Assembly (NCBI RefSeq): GCF_000960995.1
Contig: NZ_CP009435.1
Coordinates: forward strand, 248,001 to 312,000
Reading direction: 5' to 3'
Length of the DNA: 64,000 bases
Source: Burkholderia glumae LMG 2196 = ATCC 33617
Lineage (GTDB): Bacteria; Pseudomonadota; Gammaproteobacteria; Burkholderiales; Burkholderiaceae
A model generated the notes under the pieces. It was not told the origin of the DNA, searched no databases, and saw nothing but the letters and a program-made list of their open reading frames with translations. Shown one piece after another: positions 52,347 to 60,967 of this stretch; the first letter of the stretch is position 1; each line of letters begins with the position of its first letter. The translations under genes were made by a program, and so were the position numbers.

Positions 52347-53663
52347 TCACGCCGAATACGCGCGGATCATGCCGGCCGCAACCGTGTGATGCGTCGCCTC
52401 GTCGATCAGCACGAACGCACCGGTGCCCGGATGCGCGTCGTAGGTATCGCAGACGATCGGCTTTTGCAGCGTCAGCGCGACCCGGCCGATGTCGTTCATC
52501 TTCAGATCCAGGCGGTCGGTGGCCTGCGACAGCGTATGCACGTCGAGCACCTGCCGGACCGCGCCGATCTTCGTAAACACCATGTTGGTGGTCTGCTTGA
52601 GCAGATACTTGCGCTGCGGCGACAGCGGCATCTCGTCGAACCAGCACAGGTCCGCCTCGAGCTTTTTGGCCGGCTCGATGCGCTGCGCGTTCGGCACGAA
52701 CACGTCGCCGCGCGACACGTCCACATCCTCGCCGAGGCGGATCGTCACCGTCTGCCCCGCGAACGCGGATTCTACCGCAGCCGTGCCGCCCGGCACCGGC
52801 GCGATGATCTCGGCCACCGTCGCCGTGCGGCCCGACGGCAGCACCGCGATCTCGTCGCCCACCCGCACCTCGCCGGCCTCCACGCGGCCCATGTAGCCGC
52901 GGAAGTCGTCGGCCGAGCTGCCGTCCTGGCGCGCCACCCACTGCACCGGGAAGCGCAGCGCCGCGCCGCCGTCGACCGCCACCGGCAGCGTTTCCAGCAG
53001 GTCCAGCAGCGGCTCGCCCGAATACCACGGCATGCTGTCCGACAGCGTGACGATGTTGTCGCCCTTGAGCGCCGACACCGGCACGAAGCGCACGCCGGCC
53101 AGGCCCAGCTGATCGGCGAGCGCGACGTAGGCCTCGCGGATCAGGTCGAAGGTGGCCTCCGAATACTCGACCAGATCCATCTTGTTGATCGCGACGATCA
53201 CGTGCTGCAGGCCGAGCAGCTTCACGATCGCGCTATGGCGCTTGGTCTGCGGCAGCAGCTGCGTGACGCCGCCCTCGACCGTCACGCGCGTGGCGTCGAT
53301 CAGGATGATCGCGGCGTGCGCGGTCGAGGCGCCCGTCACCATGTTGCGCGTGTACTGCTCGTGGCCCGGCGTGTCGGCGATGATGAACTTGCGCTTGGCG
53401 GTGGCGAAGTAGCGGTAGGCCACGTCGATGGTGATGCCCTGCTCGCGCTCGGCTTCGAGCCCGTCGGTGAGCAGCGCGAGGTCGAGCTCGTCACCCACGG
53501 TGCGCTTGTTCTTCGCGCGCGACAGCGCCGACAGCTGGTCGGACAGCACCGCCTTGCTGTCGTACAGCAGGCGGCCGATCAGCGTGCTCTTGCCGTCGTC
53601 GACGCTGCCCGCCGTGATGAAGCGCAACACGCCGAGGTCTTCGTGGTTCTCGATGATGCTCAT
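52347..53663 (-). CDS. cysN: Sulfate adenylyltransferase subunit 1 (GTPase)
   Basis: A 438-residue EF-Tu-like GTPase that drives CysD. The P-loop AGSVDDGKST is at 18-27, then LEAEREQGITIDVAYRYF (switch) and IADTPGHEQYTRNM, followed by domains 2 and 3. No APS kinase (CysC) domain is fused at the C-terminus, which fits an APS-reducing pathway. It starts 22 bp after cysD. Confidence 0.96.
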   Translation of the reverse strand: MSIIENHEDLGVLRFITAGSVDDGKSTLIGRLLYDSKAVLSDQLSALSRAKNKRTVGDELDLALLTDGLEAEREQGITIDVAYRYFATAKRKFIIADTPGHEQYTRNMVTGASTAHAAIILIDATRVTVEGGVTQLLPQTKRHSAIVKLLGLQHVIVAINKMDLVEYSEATFDLIREAYVALADQLGLAGVRFVPVSALKGDNIVTLSDSMPWYSGEPLLDLLETLPVAVDGGAALRFPVQWVARQDGSSADDFRGYMGRVEAGEVRVGDEIAVLPSGRTATVAEIIAPVPGGTAAVESAFAGQTVTIRLGEDVDVSRGDVFVPNAQRIEPAKKLEADLCWFDEMPLSPQRKYLLKQTTNMVFTKIGAVRQVLDVHTLSQATDRLDLKMNDIGRVALTLQKPIVCDTYDAHPGTGAFVLIDEATHHTVAAGMIRAYSA

Positions 53664-53685
53664 GATGTCTGTATCCTCGCGTGCT

Positions 53686-54648
53686 TCAGAAATAACCCTG
53701 CTTCTTGCGCTGCTCCATCGCCGCTTCCGAGGTCTGATCGTCCATCCGCGTCGCGCCGCGCTCGGTGATCTCGGTCACTGCGGTCTCGGCGATGATCTTC
53801 TCGACATCGTCGGCATCGCTCTCCACCGGGCAGGTGCAGCTGATGTCGCCCACCGTGCGGAAGCGCACCAGCGCGCGCTCGCTCGTCTCGCCCTCGCGCA
53901 TCGGCGTGAGCGGCGTGACGGGCACCAGCAGGCCGTTGCGGCGCACGATCTCGCGCTGGTGGGCGTAGTAGATCGAGGGCAGCTCGAGATTCTCGCGGGC
54001 GATGTATTGCCAGACGTCGAGCTCGGTCCAGTTCGAGATCGGGAACACGCGCAGGTGCTCGCCCGGGTGCAGGCGCGCGTTGTAGAGGCTCCAGAGTTCC
54101 GGACGCTGGGCCTTCGGGTCCCATTGGCCGAACTCGTCGCGAAACGAGAAGATGCGCTCCTTGGCGCGCGCCTTTTCTTCGTCGCGGCGCGCCCCGCCGA
54201 TCATCGCCGTGTAGCCGTGCTGCTCGATCGTCTCGAGCAGCGTGACGGCCTGCGCGGCGTTGCGCGAATCGGTTTCGCGGCGCAGCACCACGGTGCCGCG
54301 CGCGATCGACTCCTCGACGTGGCCGACCACCAGCTCGGCGCCGATCTGCTTGGCGCGGCGATCACGGAAATCGATCACCTCGTCGTAATTGTGGCCCGTG
54401 TCGATGTGGACCAGCGGGAACGGCAGCGCGGTCTTGCGGCCCGCGCCCAGGCCGAATGCCTTCAGCGCCAGATGCAGCACGACCACCGAATCCTTGCCGC
54501 CCGAAAACAGCAGCGCGGGCTTGCTGCACTCGGCCACGAGTTCGCGCAGGATGTGGATCGACTCGGCCTCGAGCCAGTCGAGATGGCCCATCCGGCCGGC
54601 AGTGCCGGCCGGCCGGGCGAAGGTGGATGGTTCGAGCGTCGTGCTCAT
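53686..54648 (-). CDS. cysD: Sulfate adenylyltransferase subunit 2
   Basis: A 320-residue PP-loop enzyme that forms APS from sulfate and ATP. PP-loop SGGKDS is at 49-54; FPLVHIDTGHNYDEVIDFRD, GGARRDEEKARAKERIFSFR and FPISNWTELDVWQYI are conserved. The start MSTTLEPSTF (54648) has an extra 20 or so residues compared with the core. It is between cysH and cysN. Confidence 0.97.
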   Translation of the reverse strand: MSTTLEPSTFARPAGTAGRMGHLDWLEAESIHILRELVAECSKPALLFSGGKDSVVVLHLALKAFGLGAGRKTALPFPLVHIDTGHNYDEVIDFRDRRAKQIGAELVVGHVEESIARGTVVLRRETDSRNAAQAVTLLETIEQHGYTAMIGGARRDEEKARAKERIFSFRDEFGQWDPKAQRPELWSLYNARLHPGEHLRVFPISNWTELDVWQYIARENLELPSIYYAHQREIVRRNGLLVPVTPLTPMREGETSERALVRFRTVGDISCTCPVESDADDVEKIIAETAVTEITERGATRMDDQTSEAAMEQRKKQGYF

Positions 54649-54738
54649 GATGTCAGTCCTTGCTGGTTTGCTGATGGCCGCCCGCCGGGGCGGGCGGCGC
54701 GCTTGCTGTCGTTCGTGGGCGAGGCGCACGGCGGCGCC

Positions 54739-55473
54739 TCAGGCGTTGGCGCGGCCCGGCAGTTCCGACACCGGCGCGACCGTGATGTGCAGGCCGCATT
54801 CCTTGGTGTCGCGCGACTCCCACCACCAGCGGCCCGCGCGGCTGTCTTCGCCGGGGCGGATCGCGCGCGTGCAGGGCTCGCAGCCGATGCTCGGGTAGCC
54901 GCGCGCGTGCAGCGGGTTCACCGGCACGTCGAACGCCTTCAGGCAGGCCCACACCTCGGCCTCGGTCCAGTCGGCGAGCGGATTGTACTTGGCGATGCCG
55001 CGGGCCTCGTCGTGCTCCTGCTCGTGCAGCTCGGCGCGCGTGACCGACTGCTCGCGGCGCTGGCCCGTGACCCAGGCGTCGGCCTCGGCGAGCGCGCGGT
55101 TGAGCGGCTCGACCTTGCGGATCTGGCAGCACGCCTTGCGCAGCTCGACGCTCTCGTAGAACGCGTTCGGGCCGTGCTCGGACACGTACTGGTCGATCGC
55201 GTCGGGCTGCGGGTGGAACTGCTCGATCTCGTAGCCGTAGCGCTCGCGCACGCGGTCGATCATGCCGAGCGTTTCCGCGTGCAGGCGGCCCGTGTTCAGC
55301 GAAAAGATGCCGATCGCGTGGCCCTTCGAGAGAATCGCGTGGCTGAGCAGCATGTCCTCGGCCGCGAGGCTGCTCGCGAACTTCACGCGCGGGTGGCGCC
55401 CGGCGATCGCGGCGAGCAGCGCGTCGAGCCGCTCGACCTTGGCCGCCAGTTCGGGGCTGAGGGCGCCGCTCAT
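54739..55473 (-). CDS. cysH: Phosphoadenylyl/adenylyl-sulfate reductase, APS-type with [4Fe-4S] cluster
   Basis: A 244-residue reductase. The cluster ligands are CC at 115-116 and C198/C201 (GYPSIGCEPC), which mark the APS-specific class rather than the E. coli PAPS type. The catalytic Cys is C226 in KECGLHI. This agrees with the absence of cysC. The start overlaps the stop of the DUF934 gene by 4 bp. Confidence 0.94.
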   Translation of the reverse strand: MSGALSPELAAKVERLDALLAAIAGRHPRVKFASSLAAEDMLLSHAILSKGHAIGIFSLNTGRLHAETLGMIDRVRERYGYEIEQFHPQPDAIDQYVSEHGPNAFYESVELRKACCQIRKVEPLNRALAEADAWVTGQRREQSVTRAELHEQEHDEARGIAKYNPLADWTEAEVWACLKAFDVPVNPLHARGYPSIGCEPCTRAIRPGEDSRAGRWWWESRDTKECGLHITVAPVSELPGRANA

Positions 55474-56006
55474 GCGCCCACCCGGCCGGCGGCGGCGCGG
55501 CGGCGGAACAACGGTGTCGCGTCGTCCACCGCGCCCTGGTAGCGTTCCGAGAATTCGCTGAACGCGTTCAGCGCGTCGTGCGGGTCGCGGTCCGCGCGCA
55601 CCGCGAACGCGTCGAAGCCGCAACGCGACATGTAGTTCAGCTGGTCGCGCAGCACGTCGCCGATCGCGCGCAGCTCGCCGGTCCAGCCGTAGCGCTTGCG
55701 CAGCAGGTGGGCGGTGCTGTAGCCGCGGCCGTCGCCGAAGCGCGGGAAGTCCACCGCGATCACCGTCAGCCTGTCGAAGTCGGCGACGAGCTCGGCCGGC
55801 TCGCTGTCCGGCGCGAGCCACACGCCGAGTTCGTCCTTCGTCTTCGCGGCGCTCAACGCCTCGCGCTCGGCCTGCCAGTAGGCGAGCGGCACCAGCACCT
55901 TGCCGGCCGGCAGCGCGCCCACCTCGGGCAGCGCGCCGTCCTCGCCCGCGCGCACGACCTGCCAGGCGTCGTCGGTCACTGCGCGGTTCTTGATAATCGA
56001 AGCCAT
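55470..56006 (-). CDS. DUF934 protein (putative sulfite-reduction accessory)
   Basis: A 178-residue protein from ATG 56006 (MASIIKNRAVTDDAWQVV). VDFPRFGDGRGYSTAHLLR and FDAFAVRADRD are DUF934 family motifs. It is found between cysI and cysH in many proteobacteria and is thought to assist sulfite reduction, perhaps in electron delivery; this is not proven. No metal motif is visible. Confidence 0.9.
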   Translation of the reverse strand: MASIIKNRAVTDDAWQVVRAGEDGALPEVGALPAGKVLVPLAYWQAEREALSAAKTKDELGVWLAPDSEPAELVADFDRLTVIAVDFPRFGDGRGYSTAHLLRKRYGWTGELRAIGDVLRDQLNYMSRCGFDAFAVRADRDPHDALNAFSEFSERYQGAVDDATPLFRRRAAAGRVGA

Positions 56007-56026
56007 CTGCTGAATTCCTCTTGGGG

Positions 56027-57706
56027 TTACGCGTGGGCCGGCTGGCGCGCCGCGTAGACCCGCTCCTTGAACGGCGCGATGCCGATGCGGTTGTAGGTGT
56101 CGATGAAGCGCTCGCCGTCGATGCGCGACTCGACGTAGGTATCGACCAGCTTCGTGATCACGTCGGGCACTTCCTCGGCCGAGAACGACGGGCCGATCAC
56201 GCGGCCCAGCTTCAGGCCGTCCTGCCCCGTGCCCTGCTCGCCGCCGAGCGACACCTGGTACCACTCCGAGCCGTCCTTGTCGACGCCGAGAATGCCGATG
56301 TTGCCGACGTGGTGGTGACCGCACGAGTTCATGCAGCCCGAGATGTTCAGCGACATCTCGCCGAGGTCGTAGACGTAGTCGAGATCGTCGAAACGCTCCT
56401 GGATCGCCTGCGCGATCGGGATCGACTTGGCGTTCGCCAGCGAGCAGAAATCGCCGCCCGGGCACGCGATGATGTCGGTCAGCAGGCCGATGTTCGGCGT
56501 CGCGAAGCCGACCGCCTTGGCCTTTTCCCACAGCTCGAACAGGTCGCGCTTCTTCACGTTGGCGAGAATCAGGTTCTGCTCGTGCGACACGCGCAGCTCG
56601 CCGAACGAATAGGCATCGGCCCAGTCGGCCACCGCCTCCATCTGCGCGTCGGTTGCGTCGCCCGGCGCCACGCCGTTCGGCTTCAGCGACAGCGTGACCG
56701 CCGCGTAACCCGACACCTTGTGCGGCGCGACGTTGCGCTCGACCCAGCGTGCGAACGCCTTGTTCTCGAGCAGGTGCTGTTCGTAGGAGGCGTCGGTGTC
56801 GGCCAGCTTCTCGTAGGCCGGCGGGGCGAAGCAGCGCGACACGCGCTCGACTTCGTCCTGCGTCAGCGTCGAGGGACCGTCCTTCAGGTGCTGCCATTCC
56901 GCCTCGACCTGCTGCGCGAACTTCTCCGGCGAAAGCGCCTTCACGAGGATCTTGATCCGCGCTTTATAGAGATTGTCACGGCGGCCGAAACGGTTATAGA
57001 CGCGCAGCACCGCCTCGCAGTAGGTCAGCAGATGCTGCCACGGCAGATTCTCGCGAATGATCGAGCCGACGATCGGGGTGCGGCCCAGGCCGCCGCCCGC
57101 GAGGATGCTGGCGACGATCTCGCCGTCGGCATTGCGCGACAGGTAGACGCCCAGGTCGTGCATCTGCACGGCGGCGCGGTCCACCTTCGAGCCGGACACG
57201 GCGATCTTGAACTTGCGCGGCAGCCAGGCGAATTCGGGGTGGAACGTCGACCACTGGCGCAGGATTTCGGCCCACGGGCGCGGATCGATCGTCTCGTCGG
57301 GCGCGACGCCGGCGAACTGGTCGGCCGTGATGTTGCGGATACAGTTGCCGGAGGTCTGGATGCCGTGCATCTGTACCGACGCGAGCTTGGCGAGCAGGTC
57401 CGGCGTTTCCTCGAGCCGGATCCAGTTGAACTGGATGTTCGAGCGCGTCGAGAAGTGGCCATAGCCGCGGTCGTGCTCGCGCGCGATGCGTGCCAGCATG
57501 CGCAGCTGGTCGCTGCGCAGATTGCCGTAGGGAATCGCGATCCGGTGCATGTACGCGTGACGCTGCATGTACAGGCCGTTCTGCAGGCGCAGCGGACGGA
57601 ATTCTTCCTCGCTCAATTCGCCCGACAGCCGGCGACGCACCTGGTCGCGATATTGCGCGACGCGTTCGTCGACGATCGTCTGGTCGTACTGGTCGTACTG
57701 ATACAT
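56027..57706 (-). CDS. cysI: Sulfite reductase hemoprotein (nitrite/sulfite reductase family)
   Basis: A 559-residue siroheme/[4Fe-4S] enzyme reducing sulfite to sulfide. It has the duplicated ferredoxin-like and cluster domains. Cluster ligands are C415 and C421 (CPGGDFCSLAN) and C458 and C462 (SGCMNSCGHHHVG). Substrate Arg/Lys residues appear in RSNIQFNW and KFKIAVSGS. No flavoprotein CysJ is adjacent, so the electron donor may be ferredoxin. It is the first gene of the cysI-DUF934-cysH-cysD-cysN-cobA operon. Confidence 0.95.
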   Translation of the reverse strand: MYQYDQYDQTIVDERVAQYRDQVRRRLSGELSEEEFRPLRLQNGLYMQRHAYMHRIAIPYGNLRSDQLRMLARIAREHDRGYGHFSTRSNIQFNWIRLEETPDLLAKLASVQMHGIQTSGNCIRNITADQFAGVAPDETIDPRPWAEILRQWSTFHPEFAWLPRKFKIAVSGSKVDRAAVQMHDLGVYLSRNADGEIVASILAGGGLGRTPIVGSIIRENLPWQHLLTYCEAVLRVYNRFGRRDNLYKARIKILVKALSPEKFAQQVEAEWQHLKDGPSTLTQDEVERVSRCFAPPAYEKLADTDASYEQHLLENKAFARWVERNVAPHKVSGYAAVTLSLKPNGVAPGDATDAQMEAVADWADAYSFGELRVSHEQNLILANVKKRDLFELWEKAKAVGFATPNIGLLTDIIACPGGDFCSLANAKSIPIAQAIQERFDDLDYVYDLGEMSLNISGCMNSCGHHHVGNIGILGVDKDGSEWYQVSLGGEQGTGQDGLKLGRVIGPSFSAEEVPDVITKLVDTYVESRIDGERFIDTYNRIGIAPFKERVYAARQPAHA

Positions 57707-57929
57707 TGGGGACCCCAGGTTTCGTGTTGACGGCTTGGCGTCCTAGCCACGCCAGGCCTGAATTCTGCCTCGTTCGCGCCCGCCACGCCGAGCCGGCTGC
57801 TCCCCGGCGGCGTCACTTGCTAATGACGAAAACAGATATCCATATTTGAAAAACCAGGAAGGATCGTAATAAACTCGCCTTATATTTCAAACGACTAAAA
57901 AATTCTGTCCATATGCGAAAGGGTTATAT
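57707..57929. promoter_or_regulatory. Divergent cysI/cysB regulatory region with an AT-rich core
   Basis: The stretch 57818-57930 is strikingly AT-rich for this genome, with several TATTT/AAATA and ATAT tracts (for example CCATATTTGAAAAACC and CCTTATATTTCAAACG). CysB-type regulators bind long, poorly conserved AT-rich sites in front of cys promoters, so operators for both genes probably lie here. The cysB ribosome site GAAAGGG ends 7 nt before its ATG. Confidence 0.65.
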
Positions 57930-58871
57930 ATGAACCTGCACCAATTTCGCTTCGTGCGCGAGGCCGTCCGCCAGAATTTCAACCTCACCGAGGCCGCGAA
58001 GGCGCTGTTTACGTCGCAGCCGGGCGTGTCGAAGGCGATCATCGAGCTCGAGGACGAACTGGGCGTGGAAATCTTCAGGCGCCACGGCAAGCGCGTGCGC
58101 TCGCTGACCGAACCGGGCCGGATCATCCTCGCCTCGGTCGAACGCATTTTGCAGGAAGTGGAAAGCTTAAAAAGGGTCGGGAAAGATTACGCGGCGCAGG
58201 ACCAGGGCAACCTGACGATCGCGGCCACGCATACCCAGGCGCGCTACTCGCTGCCGGGGGCGATCGCCGAATTCAAGAAGCGGTTTCCGAAGGTGCATCT
58301 GTCGATCCTGCAAGGCAGCCCGACCCAGGTGGCCGAGATGGTGATCCACGATCAGGCCGATCTCGCGATCGCGACCGAGGCGATCGCCGACTACAAGGAG
58401 TTGGTGTCGCTGCCTTGCTTCCAGTGGCATCACGCCGCCGTGGTGCCGGCCGACCATCCGCTGCTGGAGCGGCGCCCGCCCTCGCTCGACGACCTGGCGC
58501 AATATCCGCTGATCACCTACGACGACGCGTTTGCGGGCCGCAAGAAGATCAATCACGCGTTCGCGCTGCGCGGGCTGTCGCCCGACATCGTGCTGGAGGC
58601 GATCGACGCGGACGTGATCAAGACCTACGTGGAACTGGGGCTCGGGGTCGGCATCCTGGCCGACATCGCGTTCAACCCGGAGCGCGACCGCAACCTGCGC
58701 GCGATTTCGGTCGGGCACCTGTTCGGCAGCAACGTGACGCGCGTGGCGCTGAAACAAGGCGCGTACCTGCGCGGCTATGTATATACGCTCGTCGAATTGC
58801 TGTCGCCGACGCTGAACCGCAAGCTGATCGAGCAGGCGCTGCAGGGCGAGGCAGAATCCTACGAGCTGTGA
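57930..58871 (+). CDS. cysB: CysB-like LysR-family regulator
   Basis: A 313-residue LysR regulator. The winged helix-turn-helix is at about 1-60 (MNLHQFRFVREAVRQNFNLT, ALFTSQPGVSKAIIELEDEL), and the effector domain follows with the CysB-specific TIAATHTQARYSLPGAI (about 96-112). CysB activates sulfate-assimilation genes in the presence of acetylserine. It is divergent from cysI. Confidence 0.95.
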   Translation: MNLHQFRFVREAVRQNFNLTEAAKALFTSQPGVSKAIIELEDELGVEIFRRHGKRVRSLTEPGRIILASVERILQEVESLKRVGKDYAAQDQGNLTIAATHTQARYSLPGAIAEFKKRFPKVHLSILQGSPTQVAEMVIHDQADLAIATEAIADYKELVSLPCFQWHHAAVVPADHPLLERRPPSLDDLAQYPLITYDDAFAGRKKINHAFALRGLSPDIVLEAIDADVIKTYVELGLGVGILADIAFNPERDRNLRAISVGHLFGSNVTRVALKQGAYLRGYVYTLVELLSPTLNRKLIEQALQGEAESYEL

Positions 58872-59032
58872 GGGCGCAAGCGCTTTTCCCATGCGCGATG
58901 GCAAGGCGTGCACGGACACGGCCTGGCCGCCGGCCGCCGCGGCGCACGGGCGGCTTGCCCGGCGCGGCGTTTTCCGACATAATCCGCGTTTCGCTCGCGC
59001 GCAACCGAACGCGCGAGGCTGCAACAGCTTCT

Positions 59033-59117
59033 GCCCAGGTGGTGAAACTGGTAGACGCAGGGGACTCAAAATCCCCCGCCGCAAGGCGTGCCGGTTCGAT
59101 TCCGGCCCTGGGCACCA
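59033..59117 (+). tRNA. tRNA-Leu (anticodon CAA)
   Basis: 85 nt including an encoded CCA. Acceptor GCCCAGG pairs with CCTGGGC; the anticodon stem is GGGGA/TCCCC with loop CTCAAAA, giving anticodon CAA. A long variable arm (CGCCGCAAGGCG) and T-arm CCGGTTCGATTCCGG confirm class II tRNA-Leu. An integrase gene follows, so the 3' end is the likely attachment site. Confidence 0.97.
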
Positions 59118-59149
59118 GTACATAGTTCCGGGAAGTTCCCGGAAGTCCT

Positions 59150-59185
59150 AAAACCCGCGACAGCTCTAGGCTTCGCGGGTTTTTT
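59150..59185 (+). terminator. Intrinsic terminator after tRNA-Leu
   Basis: AAAACCCGCGA (59150-59160), 12-nt loop, TCGCGGGTTTT (59173-59183) with the T run to 59185. A separate 15-bp palindrome, CCGGGAAGTTCCCGG, lies at 59128-59142 between the tRNA and this hairpin. Confidence 0.88.
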
Positions 59186-59221
59186 CATTCCGGCAAAGTG
59201 CCGTGTGGTGCGTAGACAGCC

Positions 59222-59289
59222 GGGGGCAAGTGGGGGCAACATTGGGGGCAACCCACCCGAAATTGCCTTACCCGTCAGGAGTTGCCCCC
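59222..59289. repeat. GGGGGCAA repeats before the integrase gene (possible arm sites)
   Basis: GGGGGCAA occurs three times in direct order (59222-59229, 59232-59239, 59244-59251) and once inverted (TTGCCCCC, 59282-59289, touching the GTG start). Two more copies lie inside the gene near 59389 and 59422. Spacing of 10-12 bp suits integrase arm-type or autorepressor sites; this is inference. Confidence 0.5.
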
Positions 59290-60504
59290 GTGCCATTAAC
59301 CGATACAGCCATCCGGAACGCCAAGCCGGCCGACAAGCCCTTGCGCCTGTTCGACGGAGGCGGCCTCTATCTGGAAATCGCCCCGAGCGGGGGCAAGTGG
59401 TGGCGCCTCAAATACCGGTTTGGGGGCAAGGAAAAGCGCTACTCGCTCGGCGTCTACCCGGACGTTACATTGGCGATCGCACGGAAGAAGCGCGACGAAG
59501 CCCGTGAAAAGCTCGCTGCCGGCATCGATCCCGGTGAAGCGAAGAAGGCGGAAAAAAGGGCCGGCCTGCTTGCGGCCGCCCATTCGTTTGAGGTTGTCGC
59601 TCGCGGCTGGATGGCCGAGCGCAAGACGACTGTAGAGCCAGCGCAGCATGACAAGACACTCGCCCGCATGGAGAACGATGTATTCCCATGGCTTGGCAAG
59701 CGCCCTATCGCTGAAATCGACGCCCCGGAGATACTGGTTGTACTGAAGCGCGTAGACGGGCGTGGTGCCAGATTTACCGCCCATCGCATCCGCAGCGAGA
59801 TTAGCCGGGTATTCCGCTACGGCATCAAAGAGGGGCACTGCAAGGCCGATCCAGCCCGAGATTTGGTAGATGCCATTCCGCCCGCCCAGACAACGCACTT
59901 TGCCTCGATCACCGAGCCCGAGAAAGTTGCCGAGATGCTTCGCGCGTTCGACGGCTTCACGGGTACTTTCCCGGTTCTCTGCGCGCTCAGACTAGCCCCG
60001 ATGCTGTTCGTCCGCCCAGGCGAATTACGCAAGGCGCAGTGGTCACAATTCGAGCTCGACAAAGGCGAGTGGCGCTATTTCGTCAACAAAACGAAAACGG
60101 ATCACCTTGTTCCGCTGGCCACACAGGCGGTTGCGATTTTGCGCGAGCTTCACGCCCTGACTGGCGATGGCGTCTACGTGTTCCCCGGTGCCCGCGACCG
60201 AAATCGCCCGATGAGCGAGGCCGCTATCAATGCAGCCCTTCGTCGCCTCGGCTACGACACTCGCACCGAGATTACCGGTCACGGCTTCCGGGCGATGGCA
60301 CGGACGATCCTGCATGAAGAGCTGGAGGAAAAGCCGGAAGTGATCGAGCACCAACTAGCACATACCGTCCCTGACAGCCTTGGGCGGGCGTACAACCGAA
60401 CAAAATTCATCAAGGCCCGACGTTCGATGATGCAACAGTGGGCGGACTACCTCGACAAGCTCAAAGCAGGGGCGGAAATCATTCCGATCGCGGCGGCCGG
60501 ATAG
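59290..60504 (+). CDS. int: P4-type tyrosine integrase
   Basis: A 404-residue tyrosine recombinase. The GTG at 59290 (reading MPLTDTAIRNAKPADKPLRL) follows AGGAG with 8-bp spacing and matches the start of the DUF4102 arm-binding domain; an upstream ATG at 59203 would read through the repeats. The catalytic set is Arg242 (FVRPGELRKAQW), His331/Arg334 (GHGFRAM) and Tyr368 (GRAYNRTKF). All key residues are present, so it should be active. GC content is visibly lower than in flanking chromosomal genes. Confidence 0.95.
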   Translation: MPLTDTAIRNAKPADKPLRLFDGGGLYLEIAPSGGKWWRLKYRFGGKEKRYSLGVYPDVTLAIARKKRDEAREKLAAGIDPGEAKKAEKRAGLLAAAHSFEVVARGWMAERKTTVEPAQHDKTLARMENDVFPWLGKRPIAEIDAPEILVVLKRVDGRGARFTAHRIRSEISRVFRYGIKEGHCKADPARDLVDAIPPAQTTHFASITEPEKVAEMLRAFDGFTGTFPVLCALRLAPMLFVRPGELRKAQWSQFELDKGEWRYFVNKTKTDHLVPLATQAVAILRELHALTGDGVYVFPGARDRNRPMSEAAINAALRRLGYDTRTEITGHGFRAMARTILHEELEEKPEVIEHQLAHTVPDSLGRAYNRTKFIKARRSMMQQWADYLDKLKAGAEIIPIAAAG

Positions 60505-60566
60505 ACCCGTGCCGCCACGCGTATGACCCCCTTGTCACGCCCCTCCCACCATTTTCCAGTACTTGG

Positions 60567-60815
60567 TCAGACGCTACCGACTCCCTGCATTTCGGTATGA
60601 ATATGACCCCCCTTGGCGTCTCTGGGGTAGAGAAAAAGCGCGGGTGTGAGCCCCCGCGTCTCTGCCCTAGACGCAGGGTCCCCCGCATTTCCGGCCGCCC
60701 CGACACTTGCTGTAGGCGTAACAATGCCGGATCGGGGCGCATCGCAGATGCCCCCTTCAAAACACGTCGCTGATGCCCTTCTAATCCCGGAGAGCCACAC
60801 CGTGTCTGGCTTCAC
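60567..60815 (-). CDS. Small hypothetical ORF, possibly Ash/Icd-like
   Basis: An 82-codon frame on the minus strand, reading MKPDTVWLSGIRRASATCFE and containing GGICDAPRSGIVTPTASVGA. The pattern of a short protein with IRRAS followed by a Cys-containing segment recalls, from memory only, the Ash/Icd-like proteins of P4-type satellites. It lies downstream of the primase-like gene on the same strand. No ribosome site is clear and the frame could be chance. Confidence 0.35.
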   Translation of the reverse strand: MKPDTVWLSGIRRASATCFEGGICDAPRSGIVTPTASVGAAGNAGDPASRAETRGLTPALFLYPRDAKGGHIHTEMQGVGSV

Positions 60816-60861
60816 GGTCGACGCAGGCGGTCGCTGCCTGTCCGCTCAGTGCAAAACGAGT

Positions 60862-60967
60862 TGGAGATTTGGAGATAAACGCCTGAATCGGCCGCAAAGC
60901 CTTGTGGGGTAAGGCTTCGGGTGTCTCCAAACGATTTGGAGAACGCTGGAGATACTGGAGATAAACC
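60862..60967. repeat. Iteron-like TGGAGAT repeats between integrase and primase genes
   Basis: TGGAGAT occurs at 60862-60868, 60870-60876, 60947-60953 and 60956-60962, with TGGAGAA at 60937-60943 and an inverted TCTCCA at 60924-60929. Two copies extend to TGGAGATAAAC (60870-60880, 60956-60966). The 8-9 bp pair spacing, AT-rich flanks and nearby replication gene suggest an origin or operator. The rest of 60505-61119 has only short GC hairpins. Confidence 0.55.

Noticed and set aside
59203..59289. Upstream ATG (59203) as the integrase start
   Set aside because: It would translate through the GGGGGCAA repeats and has no ribosome site, while GTG 59290 has AGGAG and matches the family N-terminus.
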